Source: CAYPGJ01 sp964638515
GTDB lineage: Bacteria; Planctomycetota; Phycisphaerae; Phycisphaerales; UBA1924
Length of the DNA: 64,000 nt
NCBI GenBank assembly: GCA_964638515.1
Contig: CAZWZL010000009.1
Coordinates: 3,593-67,592 of the forward strand
Direction: 5' to 3'
Each line of letters begins with the position of its first letter. The first letter of the stretch is position 1. A model generated the notes under the pieces. The model saw only the letters and a program-made list of their open reading frames with translations, was not told the origin of the DNA and ran no database searches. A program made the position numbers and the translations under genes. Shown piece by piece: positions 8,869-17,707 of the stretch.

Positions 8869-10578
8869 ATGCCGCGTCTCGCCCGTCGCCGTTGTGTTTC
8901 TCGAAGTGTGCTCGCGCTGATCGTCGGCGCCGGGTCGGCGTCGCTGGCCGACGCCGCGCTGCCGAAAATCCTGGATCACACGCCGCAGGGCGCCATGGCG
9001 GTGATCGGGGCCCCCAGCCTCGATCGACTGGACGCGGGAGCCGCGGGCGTGCTCGGCGCCATCGGTCAGGCCCCGGCGGGCCTGAAGGGCGCGCTCGAGA
9101 TGCTCGGCCTGGCACAGGCGATCGACATGACGCAGCCCGTCGCGGTGCTGGTCATGCCGACCGCGAATCCCGAGGCCGCGGCTGAGGCGCCGCCCATCAT
9201 CGCGCTGCTTCCCGTGGGCAACTTTCAGGCCATGGCCAAAGCGCTGGGCGCCGCCGATCCGGCCGCGCCCATGCCCGAGATTTCGATCCAGGGCGAGACG
9301 TTCTACGTGAAGCCCCTCGGGGAGCATTACGCCGCGTTCAGCCCCATGAAGGACCTGCTCGAGAAGTTCGACGGCGCGCCCGGCAATCTGGCCGTGCACG
9401 CGGCCAACCTCGGTCAGGCCGGCGAACGAGTCGCCTCGTCGGCGGACGTGTTCGTGATGTTCGATCCGTCCAGTGTGCTGCAGATGTCGAAGGCGGGGCT
9501 CAACCCGTTGGCCGGCGCGTTGCAGAAGCCGCTCATGGCCGCGGGGCTGGGCGGGCTGGGCCAGGGCGGGGGCATGCCCGGAGAGCGTCTGATGCAGGAC
9601 GCCGTGGGCGGCGTGCTCGCCCTGCGCCGAGCGCCGGGCGGGCTGCACCTCGATCTGGCGATGAACTACAAGGCCGGGGGTGAGCGAGCGAACATGCTGA
9701 GCGCGGGTGAACCCTCCGCGCCGCTGCTGAAGACGCTCCCCAACGATCCGTTCCTTCTCGCGTACGCCGTGGATCTCTCGACGCCCGGCATGAAGGCGAT
9801 CGTGCGGGCGTTCGGGGGCGACGATCCCGCGGCCGCCGCGTCGCAGCCGCTGCTCGCGCTGGGCGCGGCCGTCAGCGGTCAGGCCGTGGCCATCTATCCA
9901 AACCCGGCCGGGCTCTTCGGCGGGCTGCTCGCGCGCTCCGTATCGTTCTACGCGGCCCCGAATCCCATCGACTTCAAGCAGTCGTTCAAGACGTTCATCA
10001 CCGGGCTGAACGGGCAGCAGAGCGACGGCGCACAGATCGCCACGACGTACACCGACGGCGCGCTCGCCGAGGGCAGCGTTAATGCGGACGGATACTCGCT
10101 CAAGGTGCTCGCCGGGGGAGGCTCCGGCTCGCCGTTGGCGTTGTTCTACGGGCCCAGCGGCGGCCCCAACGGCCACGTGTCGCCCGGCGAGAAGGGCGTG
10201 TACGTCACCACCGTCGCCGATGCGAAACTCATGGCCAAGGCGCTCGGCACGAAGCCGGGCGAGTCGCTCGGCAGCAACGCGCTCATCGCGCAGGTTGCGG
10301 GCAATCTCTCCGCAAACCGAACCGGCGAGCTGTACCTCGGCGTCAAGCCCGTGCTCGACCAGATCCTGCCCCTGATGGCCATGGCCGGCATGAGCGCCAA
10401 CTTCACGCCGCCGGCCGACCTGCCCCCTCTGGGCATCGCGTTCGTGCCGGAAGGCGGCGGGTTTGCCATCGAGGCGTTCGTGCCGAACGAGGTGCTGCAG
10501 GCCGGGCAGGCGCTCGGCGCAGCGCTGCAGCAGGGCGCCGCGAATCGGCAGGGCGAGCCCAAGAAGCCCGCGTTCTGA
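8869..10578 (+). CDS. exported protein of unknown function
   Basis: The ATG at 8869 has AAGGAA upstream and is followed by a signal peptide (Arg-rich start, then VLALIVGAGSASLADAAL). The mature 540-odd residues are rich in Ala, Gly, Pro and Leu, with repeated short alpha/beta-like segments. Conspicuous phrases are VAVLVMPTANPEA and LIALLPVG. No catalytic motif or membrane anchor is evident. The overall look resembles DUF3352-like periplasmic proteins, but I do not claim that family. The gene stands alone between the divergent trpD and the convergent small gene that ends at 10597. Confidence 0.75.
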   Translation: MPRLARRRCVSRSVLALIVGAGSASLADAALPKILDHTPQGAMAVIGAPSLDRLDAGAAGVLGAIGQAPAGLKGALEMLGLAQAIDMTQPVAVLVMPTANPEAAAEAPPIIALLPVGNFQAMAKALGAADPAAPMPEISIQGETFYVKPLGEHYAAFSPMKDLLEKFDGAPGNLAVHAANLGQAGERVASSADVFVMFDPSSVLQMSKAGLNPLAGALQKPLMAAGLGGLGQGGGMPGERLMQDAVGGVLALRRAPGGLHLDLAMNYKAGGERANMLSAGEPSAPLLKTLPNDPFLLAYAVDLSTPGMKAIVRAFGGDDPAAAASQPLLALGAAVSGQAVAIYPNPAGLFGGLLARSVSFYAAPNPIDFKQSFKTFITGLNGQQSDGAQIATTYTDGALAEGSVNADGYSLKVLAGGGSGSPLALFYGPSGGPNGHVSPGEKGVYVTTVADAKLMAKALGTKPGESLGSNALIAQVAGNLSANRTGELYLGVKPVLDQILPLMAMAGMSANFTPPADLPPLGIAFVPEGGGFAIEAFVPNEVLQAGQALGAALQQGAANRQGEPKKPAF

Positions 10579-10596
10579 TCCGCATCGAGCGGTCGA

Positions 10597-11010
10597 TCAG
10601 CTCGCCAACGAGCGGCTCATCTGCTGCGCGCTCGCTTTCGCCGCGATGGGCGCTTCCGTCTGCCCGCCGACGACGCCCAGCCGCGCGAGCGCGTCGGTGT
10701 GCGCATACACAAGGGCCCAGCCGCCGTCCGATTGTGGCTTGAATGTCGCTTGCAGATGGTCGCCCGCCGAAAGATGGGCCCAGCCATTGAACGGGTCGAT
10801 CACCCATTCACTCTCGATCATCATGGAGGGGCTCAGCGGCGTCGCCCCGCTGGAGCGTTCCTGCTCGCCGCGAATGACCACGCGCCCCGAGCTGCCGGGC
10901 TCGATGATCCAGCGCAGGGTCCAGCCCCGCGCATCATCCGATCCTCCCACCCTCCACTCGATCGCCAGTGGCGCGTCGGCCCAGCCCACGAATGCGCGCG
11001 GAGCGTTCAT
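10597..11010 (-). CDS. small hypothetical protein, possibly an activator-of-Hsp90/SRPBCC-like fold
   Basis: This 137-residue protein has alternating beta-strand character and Trp-rich segments (WTLRWIIEP, MMIESEWVIDPFNGW). Small SRPBCC or AHSA1-like proteins look similar, but no diagnostic motif is visible, so the fold is a guess. Its ATG overlaps the stop of the upstream GbsR-like regulator in an ATGA arrangement, which indicates translational coupling. Such regulator plus AHSA1-like pairs are common in bacteria, which mildly supports the guess. The coding call is strong because of the overlap and codon bias. Confidence 0.7.
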   Translation of the reverse strand: MNAPRAFVGWADAPLAIEWRVGGSDDARGWTLRWIIEPGSSGRVVIRGEQERSSGATPLSPSMMIESEWVIDPFNGWAHLSAGDHLQATFKPQSDGGWALVYAHTDALARLGVVGGQTEAPIAAKASAQQMSRSLAS

Positions 11011-11600
11011 CGGGACCGCCGCCTTCGAGGAGCAGGACCCCCGACGTCCCCGTTCGAGCCGCGCTCCATCACTTCGCCGAGCGTCCGCGCAGCATCCTGG
11101 AGATCCGATCCCTCCTGCGAGACAACGCGTTCGGCGAGCGTCTCCAGAAGCGTTACGAACGAAACCATGATGTCCAGACGCGCGTTGTGCGCTCGAGCGG
11201 GCCCTTCGTCCGCGCCCGTCATGTCGCGGATCTCGTGCAACGATGCGAGCAGCGGGTCCAGCTCCCGCTTCTTGCGCTCACGGAGGATGGTTCGAAGCAT
11301 GGACCACACGTCCGAGTCGGCCCGGAAATACTCCTTGCGATCGCCGGACTTGTGCACGCGCTGCACCAGACCCCAGTCCACCAACGAACGCAACGTCATC
11401 GACGCGTTGCCTCGGCTGATCTGCAGCCGATCCATCACGGCGTCGGAATTCAACGGCTCCCCCACGATGTAGAGCAACGCATGGGCCTCGGCCATGGTGC
11501 GCCCGATGCCCCATGCCCCGGCCATCTGGCCCCACGCGCGCACAAAGGCGTCTTGCGCCTTGATGATCCCGACCGGTGCGCTCGCCGTCTTTCGTTCCAT
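11007..11600 (-). CDS. GbsR/MarR-family winged-helix transcriptional regulator
   Basis: About 197 residues. The N-terminal two thirds match the winged helix of GbsR-like regulators: WGIGRTMAEAHALLYI, then MDRLQISRGNASMTLRSLVDWGLV as recognition helix and wing, followed by the GDRKEYF segment. A helical C-terminal part probably mediates dimerisation. GGAG lies 8 bases before the ATG at 11600. GbsR proteins often control osmolyte or resistance genes; here the only coupled partner is the small gene whose start overlaps this stop. The target operon cannot be deduced from the window. Confidence 0.88.
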   Translation of the reverse strand: MERKTASAPVGIIKAQDAFVRAWGQMAGAWGIGRTMAEAHALLYIVGEPLNSDAVMDRLQISRGNASMTLRSLVDWGLVQRVHKSGDRKEYFRADSDVWSMLRTILRERKKRELDPLLASLHEIRDMTGADEGPARAHNARLDIMVSFVTLLETLAERVVSQEGSDLQDAARTLGEVMERGSNGDVGGPAPRRRRSR

Positions 11601-11750
11601 CACGGATCTCCGTCGCCATGATAATAAGTTCAGAACTCATTGAAAATCCACGGCGTGTCAATGACCCGGCGCAGAACACGAATCTGTGCGATGAACACCA
11701 CCATTCACCCAAATCTGTGCGAATCAGCCCCAGTTCGAACCCAAAACTGC

Positions 11751-11795
11751 AAAAAAGAAAAAAGGCGGCGAGCCGCCGAAGGCAGTCTCGCCGCC
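11751..11795 (-). terminator. Rho-independent terminator for the UbiA gene
   Basis: On the minus strand GGCGGCGAG and CTCGCCGCC (11787-11795 and 11764-11772) form a 9-bp stem around a 14-base loop. A nearly pure T tract follows (complement of 11751-11763). It lies about 100 bases after the minus-strand UbiA stop. The rest of 11,604-11,893 holds no further gene that I can see. Confidence 0.85.
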
Positions 11796-11893
11796 CTTCC
11801 GGGGGCTGAGTAAGTACGAGAAATATACCCCGACGCCACTTCGCCCGCCACATCCCGAGAGATCTTTTTTTCCTGTCAGACAGTAAACGACCG

Positions 11894-12856
11894 CTAGCCA
11901 GCCAGGTCCAAGGCTCCCGCGGCGCCTACTCCCAGAGCCACCAGCCCATTGATCACCCCAAACGAGAGCGGCAAGCCCGCGATCCCTCGCCGGGCCAGAT
12001 GCACGTGCTCCCACACGAGCAACCCTCCCGCCCCAATCACCGCCGCGACGAACACCACCCCCAGCCGAGCGTCCTCCCGCCAGACGAGCACGAGCGATCC
12101 CCAGGCCGCGACGTGCAATCCACGGCTTATCCACCTCGCGCGAGCGCCTCCCCATCGCGACGGGATGCTCTGAAGCCCAGCGCCTCGGTCATACCCCTCA
12201 TCCTGCAACGCGTAGAGCACGTCAAACCCGCCAACCCAGCAGAGGACCATCCCCGCGAGCCACCACAGCGAGGCGTTCCCCAGAACCTCGCCGGGATCCA
12301 CGCCGATCCCGGCCGCAATTGGGCTGGCCGCCAGCGCGCTCCCGAGAAAGACGTGTGAAGCCCACGTGAATCGTTTCGTGAACGAATAGAACGCGATCCA
12401 GCCCAACGTCGGCAGGCTCAACCACGTCGGCCACGGATTGTCGAACACCACCCAGAACAACCCGCAAGCCCCAAGGAACCCCAACCCCGCGCCCATCGCC
12501 ATGGCCGCCGCGTCGCGCACTCGCAGTTCACCCGACGCGACCGCCCGACCGGCCGTGCGCGGGTTGGCCGCGTCGAACCGCCGGTCCGCGATGCGATTGA
12601 TCAGCATGGCCCATGTGCGAGCAGACACCATGCACACGATCACCAGCGTCAACTGCCCCCCGAAGTCGCGCCACGCGTCGGCGCCCCTCGGGCCGTCCGC
12701 GCGGAAGGCGGGGCTCACCAGGCACGCGCCCAGGATCGCGAACGGCAGCGCAAACACCGAATGCGCGAGCTTGATGTCGCGCGCCGCCAGCGCGAGCCGT
12801 CCGCCGAAAAAACGGTCCCCGCCACGAACCCCACTCGACGCTGACGCTGTGGACAT
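11894..12856 (-). CDS. UbiA-family prenyltransferase (4-hydroxybenzoate or menaquinone-pathway type)
   Basis: This 320-residue protein has about eight hydrophobic segments and both Asp-rich prenyl-diphosphate motifs of the UbiA superfamily: NRIADRRFDAANPRT near residues 87-101 and DVLYALQDEGYDR near 210-222. Members attach polyprenyl chains to aromatic rings in the membrane. The motifs fit the UbiA/MqnP group that serves ubiquinone or futalosine-route menaquinone synthesis. No neighbouring quinone gene is present to decide the aromatic acceptor. The gene forms its own unit with a terminator downstream and is divergent from the lipoprotein gene at 12956. Confidence 0.88.
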   Translation of the reverse strand: MSTASASSGVRGGDRFFGGRLALAARDIKLAHSVFALPFAILGACLVSPAFRADGPRGADAWRDFGGQLTLVIVCMVSARTWAMLINRIADRRFDAANPRTAGRAVASGELRVRDAAAMAMGAGLGFLGACGLFWVVFDNPWPTWLSLPTLGWIAFYSFTKRFTWASHVFLGSALAASPIAAGIGVDPGEVLGNASLWWLAGMVLCWVGGFDVLYALQDEGYDRGAGLQSIPSRWGGARARWISRGLHVAAWGSLVLVWREDARLGVVFVAAVIGAGGLLVWEHVHLARRGIAGLPLSFGVINGLVALGVGAAGALDLAG

Positions 12857-12955
12857 GCACCGGAATGGTACGAATCACGTCGCTCTCTGCCCGTGCCGCC
12901 GCCCGGACCGCCTCACCGCAGGTACACTGCACTGCCGAATCGACAGGAGTCTTCG

Positions 12956-13486
12956 ATGTCCACCGCACGCCGTACGCCGACTGTGCTCGCCCTTCTCGCC
13001 GCGTTGATCGCGATCCCCGCCGGCTGTGTCGGCGTGTCAACCAACCCGTCGATCTACGATGACCCCAACGCGCGTCCGGTCGCGGCCGCATCCATCGTGG
13101 AGATCACCGCGGCCGCGGTGCGCCACGTCGTCTCGCGATACCCCTCCAACGGTCCCTACGCGCTCAATCTCCCCTCCTCGATCTCCGACCATCAGGCCTC
13201 GCTCATCGTCAAGCGACTCGCGCCGTCCGACGCGCATCTCGTCACCGAAAGCTCGAAGTCTCTCCCCGTCTATCACGTCGAATCCGTGCGCGTGCTCGGC
13301 GATGAAGCCACCGTGCAGGTCCACAGGCCCATCGCCGTTCCCGCAGGCGAAGGACAGCCCGTCACGCAAGCCATCGAAGTGAAATGCCGAGGCGGGGTCC
13401 AGCCCTGGCGCGTCGTGGCCACCCGCGGGCTGATGCTCGGCGCCATCCCGCCCCCGCCGCTCTACCTCCGTTCCGAGACGAATTAG
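12956..13486 (+). CDS. predicted lipoprotein of unknown function
   Basis: The ATG at 12956 has AGGAG upstream. The 176-residue product has a lipoprotein signal: basic start, hydrophobic core and lipobox IPAGC with the acylated Cys at about residue 25. The remainder has mixed alpha/beta character (VEITAAAVRHVVSRYP, VYHVESVRVLGDEATVQV) and no known catalytic motif. It would be anchored in the periplasm. The stop overlaps the stop region of the convergent PilZ-like gene by four bases. Confidence 0.75.
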   Translation: MSTARRTPTVLALLAALIAIPAGCVGVSTNPSIYDDPNARPVAAASIVEITAAAVRHVVSRYPSNGPYALNLPSSISDHQASLIVKRLAPSDAHLVTESSKSLPVYHVESVRVLGDEATVQVHRPIAVPAGEGQPVTQAIEVKCRGGVQPWRVVATRGLMLGAIPPPPLYLRSETN

Positions 13487-13980
13487 GTCCCGATCGCGCC
13501 CGGCGACGACGGATCACTCACCGTCGAAAAATCTCCGTCCGTCGGCGAAGCGATCGGTCGATCCTCCGACAACACGATCTCGTGCGGACGCACGCCCAGC
13601 GCGATCAGCATCGAAGCGTCCAGCACCATCGTGCACCCGGCCAGGAACACCCCGTCCATCACTTCCGACACGTGCGTCGGCATGATCAGCACCGAACCAA
13701 GCTCCACTCCCTCAGCAACGCACACCAGACGGCTCACCCGCCGCTCCTCAACCCGACTCGAACACAAAAGGCCGAAGCCGCCACGACTGACGTCTCGAAT
13801 GTGCACGAGCTGCCCGGGCTTCTCGGCCCCGAGCTCAAGATGTGGATCAAAGATCAGGGTGCCCTCGCCTCGAACGCGGAACCGCGAATGGACACGACGA
13901 TCACGAACGGCCGCTTCCTCGGCCATCTCGTCCAGCGCGCGAAGTGCTTTCAGCAGGCGTGTAGCCCCGTCGTGACTCAT
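13483..13980 (-). CDS. PilZ-like domain protein
   Basis: I start this 165-residue protein at the ATG at 13980, which has GGGAGA upstream; a longer frame to 14019 is possible. A short helical N-terminus is followed by RRVHSRFRVRGEGTL and then HIRDVSRGGFGLLC. These match the RxxxR and (D/N)-x-S-x-x-G signatures of PilZ domains, which bind cyclic di-GMP. The C-terminal part is beta-rich. A role in c-di-GMP-responsive motility or surface behaviour would fit the flagellar genes elsewhere in the window, but this is inference. Confidence 0.75.
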   Translation of the reverse strand: MSHDGATRLLKALRALDEMAEEAAVRDRRVHSRFRVRGEGTLIFDPHLELGAEKPGQLVHIRDVSRGGFGLLCSSRVEERRVSRLVCVAEGVELGSVLIMPTHVSEVMDGVFLAGCTMVLDASMLIALGVRPHEIVLSEDRPIASPTDGDFSTVSDPSSPGAIGT

Positions 13981-14119
13981 GGCAGTTCTCCCATTCGCTA
14001 CCGTGGCGAATGACACCATCGCTTACCATCGGCCTCCCCGATACACCCCATCCACTCCGAACCGCTTTCCAGATGAATTTCTCAAGTCGTCGCACAGAAA
14101 CGAGCGGCCCATAACTCGG

Positions 14120-14593
14120 CTACCGCCCCTCGCGCCACGTGGCCGCCAGCACTCTCCCGTCCAACGCCGTGAAGCGGATCGTCAGAGCGATCCGACCCGA
14201 AGCCAGAAGCCCCTCCGGCTGGTCCTCGAGCGTCGCGCCATACATCCCGGTGATGCGGTCAAACTGGGCGGTGTTCGCCTCGCCCGTGCGCAAGTCCTTG
14301 CGCCACACCGATCCCGGGACTTCCGATGACCCCGTGCGCGCTTCAAACTCCAGTCGGCCCAGCTCACGCACGCCGATTCCATAACGATCCAGCAGCTCAA
14401 AGTGCGCCTCGATCCGAATCCGACCGTCCGCCGCCCGAACCACGCGCGTCAACGGGTGAATGACGAGGCGCTCGGCTTGGAACGCGTGCGCTCGCCCGGC
14501 CGCGCCAGCAGTTTCCCCGGCGCGCGGCGAAGCGCAGCCCGCCAAACAGCACGCACACAACACCGCCGCGATCACGCCGCAAACTCGGGTCAC
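14120..14593 (-). CDS. predicted lipoprotein at the end of the phage head module
   Basis: This 157-residue protein starts at a GTG that overlaps the preceding stop (GTGA), indicating coupling to the upstream phage-type gene. It has a lipoprotein signal with lipobox LAGC at residues 17-20. The mature part is beta-rich with no motif I recognise. It may belong to the head-gene operon or be a chromosomal gene appended to it. Similar small DUF1425-like lipoproteins exist, but I do not assert membership. Confidence 0.7.
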   Translation of the reverse strand: MTRVCGVIAAVLCACCLAGCASPRAGETAGAAGRAHAFQAERLVIHPLTRVVRAADGRIRIEAHFELLDRYGIGVRELGRLEFEARTGSSEVPGSVWRKDLRTGEANTAQFDRITGMYGATLEDQPEGLLASGRIALTIRFTALDGRVLAATWREGR

Positions 14594-14901
14594 GCGCTCA
14601 GTTTACCTCCCGACCCCGCCGGCTCGGTGGATGACGACCTCGCGCTCCCCCTCGCTCCAAGCCGCTCGATGAGCCCCACCAGCGCCCTCTGGCCCGCCTC
14701 CATCGCCGTCACGGCCCGCGTGCTCTCTCGAAGCGCCGCCAGCAACGCATCCAGCTGCACACGCTGCTCCATCATCCGCTCATGAGCCGCGCTTAATTGC
14801 GATTCGCGAAGCGACGCGTGCCGCCGTTCGGTCAGCCACATCCACCCCATCAGCCCCGCCGCGCCGAACTGCGCCGCCTCCGTCAACACCGACGCGTCCA
14901 T
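14590..14901 (-). CDS. small membrane-anchored coiled-coil protein, holin/XhlA-like in appearance
   Basis: This 103-residue protein has GGAGG five bases before its ATG. A short hydrophobic segment near the N-terminus (AAQFGAAGLMGWMWL) is followed by a long amphipathic helix with heptads (residues 30-80) and a disordered Ser/Gly tail. Small phage proteins near lysis genes, such as XhlA, have a similar layout with a transmembrane helix and coiled coil, although there the helix is usually C-terminal. The position in the head-gene operon supports phage origin. The function is unproven. Confidence 0.65.
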   Translation of the reverse strand: MDASVLTEAAQFGAAGLMGWMWLTERRHASLRESQLSAAHERMMEQRVQLDALLAALRESTRAVTAMEAGQRALVGLIERLGARGSARSSSTEPAGSGGKLSA

Positions 14902-14913
14902 CCCGACCTCCTC

Positions 14914-15285
14914 CTACGTCAGCCGCACGTAGTCCGCCTGATACGCCAGGCTGATCGCCCTCCCCCGATCCACCCGCTCGTGCGGCCGGAACGTCAGCAG
15001 CGTCATTCCCGCCCACGACCGCCCGTTGTTGTCCACCAGCGCGCCCGTCAGCTGCGCCTCGCAGCGCGCACGAATCGTCTCCACCTGGGTCCACAAATCC
15101 GATTCGCTCGCGCCGATCAACCGGCCCGTCTGCGCAATCTGCACCTGCAGATTCGCCGCGTACACGACCACCAGATCCTGAAGCCCGTCCAGACGCAGAG
15201 GCGGCACCCACAGCTTGCCAACCGTCTTCAGCGCAAACCGGTGCGGCCCAGAGTTGAACAACGACTGTCCTCCGATCGTGCTCAT
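14914..15285 (-). CDS. phage-type structural protein of unknown role
   Basis: This 123-residue protein begins with an ATG that overlaps the previous stop (ATGA). It starts with a segment around FNSGPHRFAL and ends with LTFRPHERVDRGRAISLAYQADYVRLT, a pattern of short strands and aromatic residues. It lies fourth after the capsid-module start and is translationally coupled to its neighbour. Head-completion or tail-interface proteins sit in this position in many phages, which is the only basis for a structural call. I do not recognise the family. Confidence 0.65.
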   Translation of the reverse strand: MSTIGGQSLFNSGPHRFALKTVGKLWVPPLRLDGLQDLVVVYAANLQVQIAQTGRLIGASESDLWTQVETIRARCEAQLTGALVDNNGRSWAGMTLLTFRPHERVDRGRAISLAYQADYVRLT

Positions 15286-15683
15286 ACCAGCGCCTCCGTC
15301 ACCGGGTCCGCCGCGCCGTCCAACGAGATCGCCGCCATCACGATCCGCTGCGCCGCTCCCTGCCTCACGCTCAGGTCATGCTCGACGCTTTCCACCACCA
15401 CGCTCGCCGCGAACTCGCGCGATCCCGCGTCCGTTCCGCCCGACCGCCGCCAACGCAGCTCCCCCGCCTCACCCACGCGCGCCGGCGTCGCCTCGTCCGA
15501 GGTGAGCAGACGCTTCACCCGAATCACAACCCGCTGCTCCGGCGCATCAGCGAACACAACGTGCGGCCCCCGGTCCGATCGCTCCAGCGCAAGCCCCCCC
15601 GACAGCCGATCCACCGACAACGCCTCCACATTGTCAAGCGCCTTTCCCAGCAGCGTCACGCTTCCCGGCCGAATCACCAGCAT
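15282..15683 (-). CDS. phage-type hypothetical protein
   Basis: This 133-residue protein has GGGAGG upstream of its ATG. Its sequence is beta-strand-rich with charged turns (MLVIRPGSVTLLGKAL at the start, VVIRVKRLLTSDEATP in the middle). It is coupled by a 4-base overlap to the next gene. Its place between the connector-like 214-residue gene and the small structural gene suggests a role in virion assembly. No motif supports a specific function. Confidence 0.65.
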   Translation of the reverse strand: MLVIRPGSVTLLGKALDNVEALSVDRLSGGLALERSDRGPHVVFADAPEQRVVIRVKRLLTSDEATPARVGEAGELRWRRSGGTDAGSREFAASVVVESVEHDLSVRQGAAQRIVMAAISLDGAADPVTEALV

Positions 15684-15696
15684 CGCGCACCTCCCG

Positions 15697-16341
15697 TCAC
15701 GCCCGCGTCAGGCGCATGACGTTCATGCGCCTCGTCGCGTCCGCCACGCCGTCGCCATTGAGATCGATCAGCGCCGCGACGCGCTGCCGCTCCTCCCGCA
15801 GCCGCTCCCTGTACATCTGCGCCTTCGCCCACATCGGTGACGCCTCCCCCACCAACGCGCTGGCGCTCGCCAGGATGGCATGCAGAGCGCCCAACGCCTC
15901 CACGCGCACGAGCGCCGCTCCGTTCACGATCGAGCCCTCACCGACCACCCCCAGCCCCGCCGCCGCGCCCGGCTCGATCCCCAGCGAACGCAGCACCTGC
16001 GCGTGCGCCGTCGCCAGCTGAGGCCGGAACGTCATCACCACCAGCGCCGCGCCCGCCATCGCGCCCGGCGCGATCGCGCCGCCGCTCGACTCCTCGCGCA
16101 GCCGCGACACCGTCAACTGCGTCGCGCTCAGTCGCGCCACCACCTCCAGGGGCGCGCCGTTCACCAAGACCACGTGCCCCGAGGTCACTCCCGCGCCGAC
16201 GAAGTCGCTCCCCGCGCTCGTCAGCGTCGTCCCCGACACGCTCACCCCGCCCGATTCGACCACGCGCTGCGCAGACCAACCAACGTCCCGAAACAGCCCC
16301 GGCTCCAACACCAGCAAGTCCCGATCCGTCGCAAACGACAT
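15697..16341 (-). CDS. phage-type protein downstream of the capsid gene, possible head-tail connector
   Basis: This 214-residue protein has a strong GGGAGAGAG Shine-Dalgarno sequence. The first half is beta-rich (VSVSGTTLTSAGSDFVGAGVTSGHVVLVNG), resembling a small strand-rich domain seen in capsid-accessory proteins. The second half is helical and ends with a stretch that contains LIDLNGDGVADATRR, an EF-hand-like D-x-N-x-D-G-x-x-D. It follows the capsid gene directly, where connector or adaptor genes are normal. The assignment rests on position only. Confidence 0.65.
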   Translation of the reverse strand: MSFATDRDLLVLEPGLFRDVGWSAQRVVESGGVSVSGTTLTSAGSDFVGAGVTSGHVVLVNGAPLEVVARLSATQLTVSRLREESSGGAIAPGAMAGAALVVMTFRPQLATAHAQVLRSLGIEPGAAAGLGVVGEGSIVNGAALVRVEALGALHAILASASALVGEASPMWAKAQMYRERLREERQRVAALIDLNGDGVADATRRMNVMRLTRA

Positions 16342-16458
16342 CTCGCTCTCTCCCTTCCGCGCTCCACCCCGTCAATCCCGCCGGCAGCGCCGCGGCGCCG
16401 CCGACGAGCCCGCGCGCGAGGTCCCCCACCCGCGCGCGATCCCCCCCTCCCCTCCAGC

Positions 16459-17631
16459 TCAACTCGTCGCCAAGCCGCTCAGCGCCCCGTGCGCGTTCTC
16501 GTTGCGGAACTCCAGCGTGTATTCGCCCAACACCTGACCCGCCTCGCTGTCACCCGTCACCGCGTGCGGCTTGTACTGAAAACTTCGTCCCGCCAGCGGC
16601 AGCACATCCACGCGCGATGAGTCCAGCAGCAACAGCGTATCCGCCGGCATCCAACGACTCAGGATCACGCGAGCCACGCCGAAGTCGCTCTCGTACACGC
16701 CCACCAGCTCGCGAAACTTCGTGTCCCCCGGCGTGTACCCCACGTTCCCCGTCACAAAACCGTTGATCTTCCGCTTCTGAAACCCACCGACCACGATCGT
16801 GTCGATCTGCCCCGCCGAGCTCTCCCACACCCGCCGCAGCGCGGCATTGAGCAGGTCCTCCGTCAGCCCGTTGTTGCCCCCGCCCGTGCCCTGAGGCAAT
16901 CCGCCCACGCCCGGCTGAAACTTGTTCGTCGAGATCGACGCCAGCACGCCCCGCATCGTCCGTCGAACCGTGGCCGAGCCCTGCGGGTTCGCCGCCGGCG
17001 CCACGCCGTTCAGCACGCAGTTCTCAAGATCGCGCAACAGCTCGCGCACACGCTCCTGCTTCTGGTAGTCCAGCTCGTCCTGCACCCCGATCGACTTCAC
17101 CGCCAGCTGCGAACCCGAAACCTCCACCGCGGAAGTCAGAATCTGCGTCCAGTTCTGCTTGCGCACGCGGCTCGTGAACCGCGCCGTCGGCCGAGCATCG
17201 CCCTCCAGCGCCGCATTGCCCAGGATCAGCAGCTTCATGTCGTCCGCCAGCGCAGTCGGGGTGGTCGCCCCGTATCCGCGCTGCACCGTCAGCACGTTCC
17301 CCACCACGCCCGTCACCAACATCACCTCGCCCGACGCGCCGGGCCGCACCTGATCGCCCGCCTGGAATCGAGCGCCGTTGTCCACCGTGACGCTCGTCGC
17401 CGTCGTCGCGCTGGGCGAAAAACTCGACTGATTGATCTGATCGGTGTTGGGCAGCAGCGCATCCTCCACCCACTCATGCACCGTCCCTCGCGCCACCCGC
17501 GCCGGATCGCCCAGATGGTCCAGCAGAGGCGTCTCAAACGGCGACACGATCCCGATGATGTCGCTCACATCCTCCGCAATCTCCGGCAACTCCGCCCCCG
17601 CCCCATACGTCGCTTTCCCCGTAAACGGCAT
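16459..17631 (-). CDS. major capsid protein, SU10/DUF5309 type
   Basis: The ATG at 17631 is preceded by GGGAGAGG; the product is 390 residues. It opens with the characteristic stretch around IAEDVSDIIGIVSPFETPLLDHLGD. It continues with VHEWVEDALLPNTDQIN and a beta-rich insertion, then QILTSAVEVSGSQLAV and VRELLRDLENCVLNG. These features match the SU10 major capsid protein family (DUF5309), an HK97-fold group. The middle region lists residues for a capsid E-loop and spine helix in the usual order. Neighbours upstream (scaffold, portal) confirm a head-gene operon. The coding frame is intact with no sign of decay. Confidence 0.88.
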   Translation of the reverse strand: MPFTGKATYGAGAELPEIAEDVSDIIGIVSPFETPLLDHLGDPARVARGTVHEWVEDALLPNTDQINQSSFSPSATTATSVTVDNGARFQAGDQVRPGASGEVMLVTGVVGNVLTVQRGYGATTPTALADDMKLLILGNAALEGDARPTARFTSRVRKQNWTQILTSAVEVSGSQLAVKSIGVQDELDYQKQERVRELLRDLENCVLNGVAPAANPQGSATVRRTMRGVLASISTNKFQPGVGGLPQGTGGGNNGLTEDLLNAALRRVWESSAGQIDTIVVGGFQKRKINGFVTGNVGYTPGDTKFRELVGVYESDFGVARVILSRWMPADTLLLLDSSRVDVLPLAGRSFQYKPHAVTGDSEAGQVLGEYTLEFRNENAHGALSGLATS

Positions 17632-17707
17632 GCCCTCTCCCTTCTTCGTCCTCGTCCTTCCACAACCCTCCCGCGCGCCGGGCACACGCCCGCGCCGATC
17701 CCCTCAC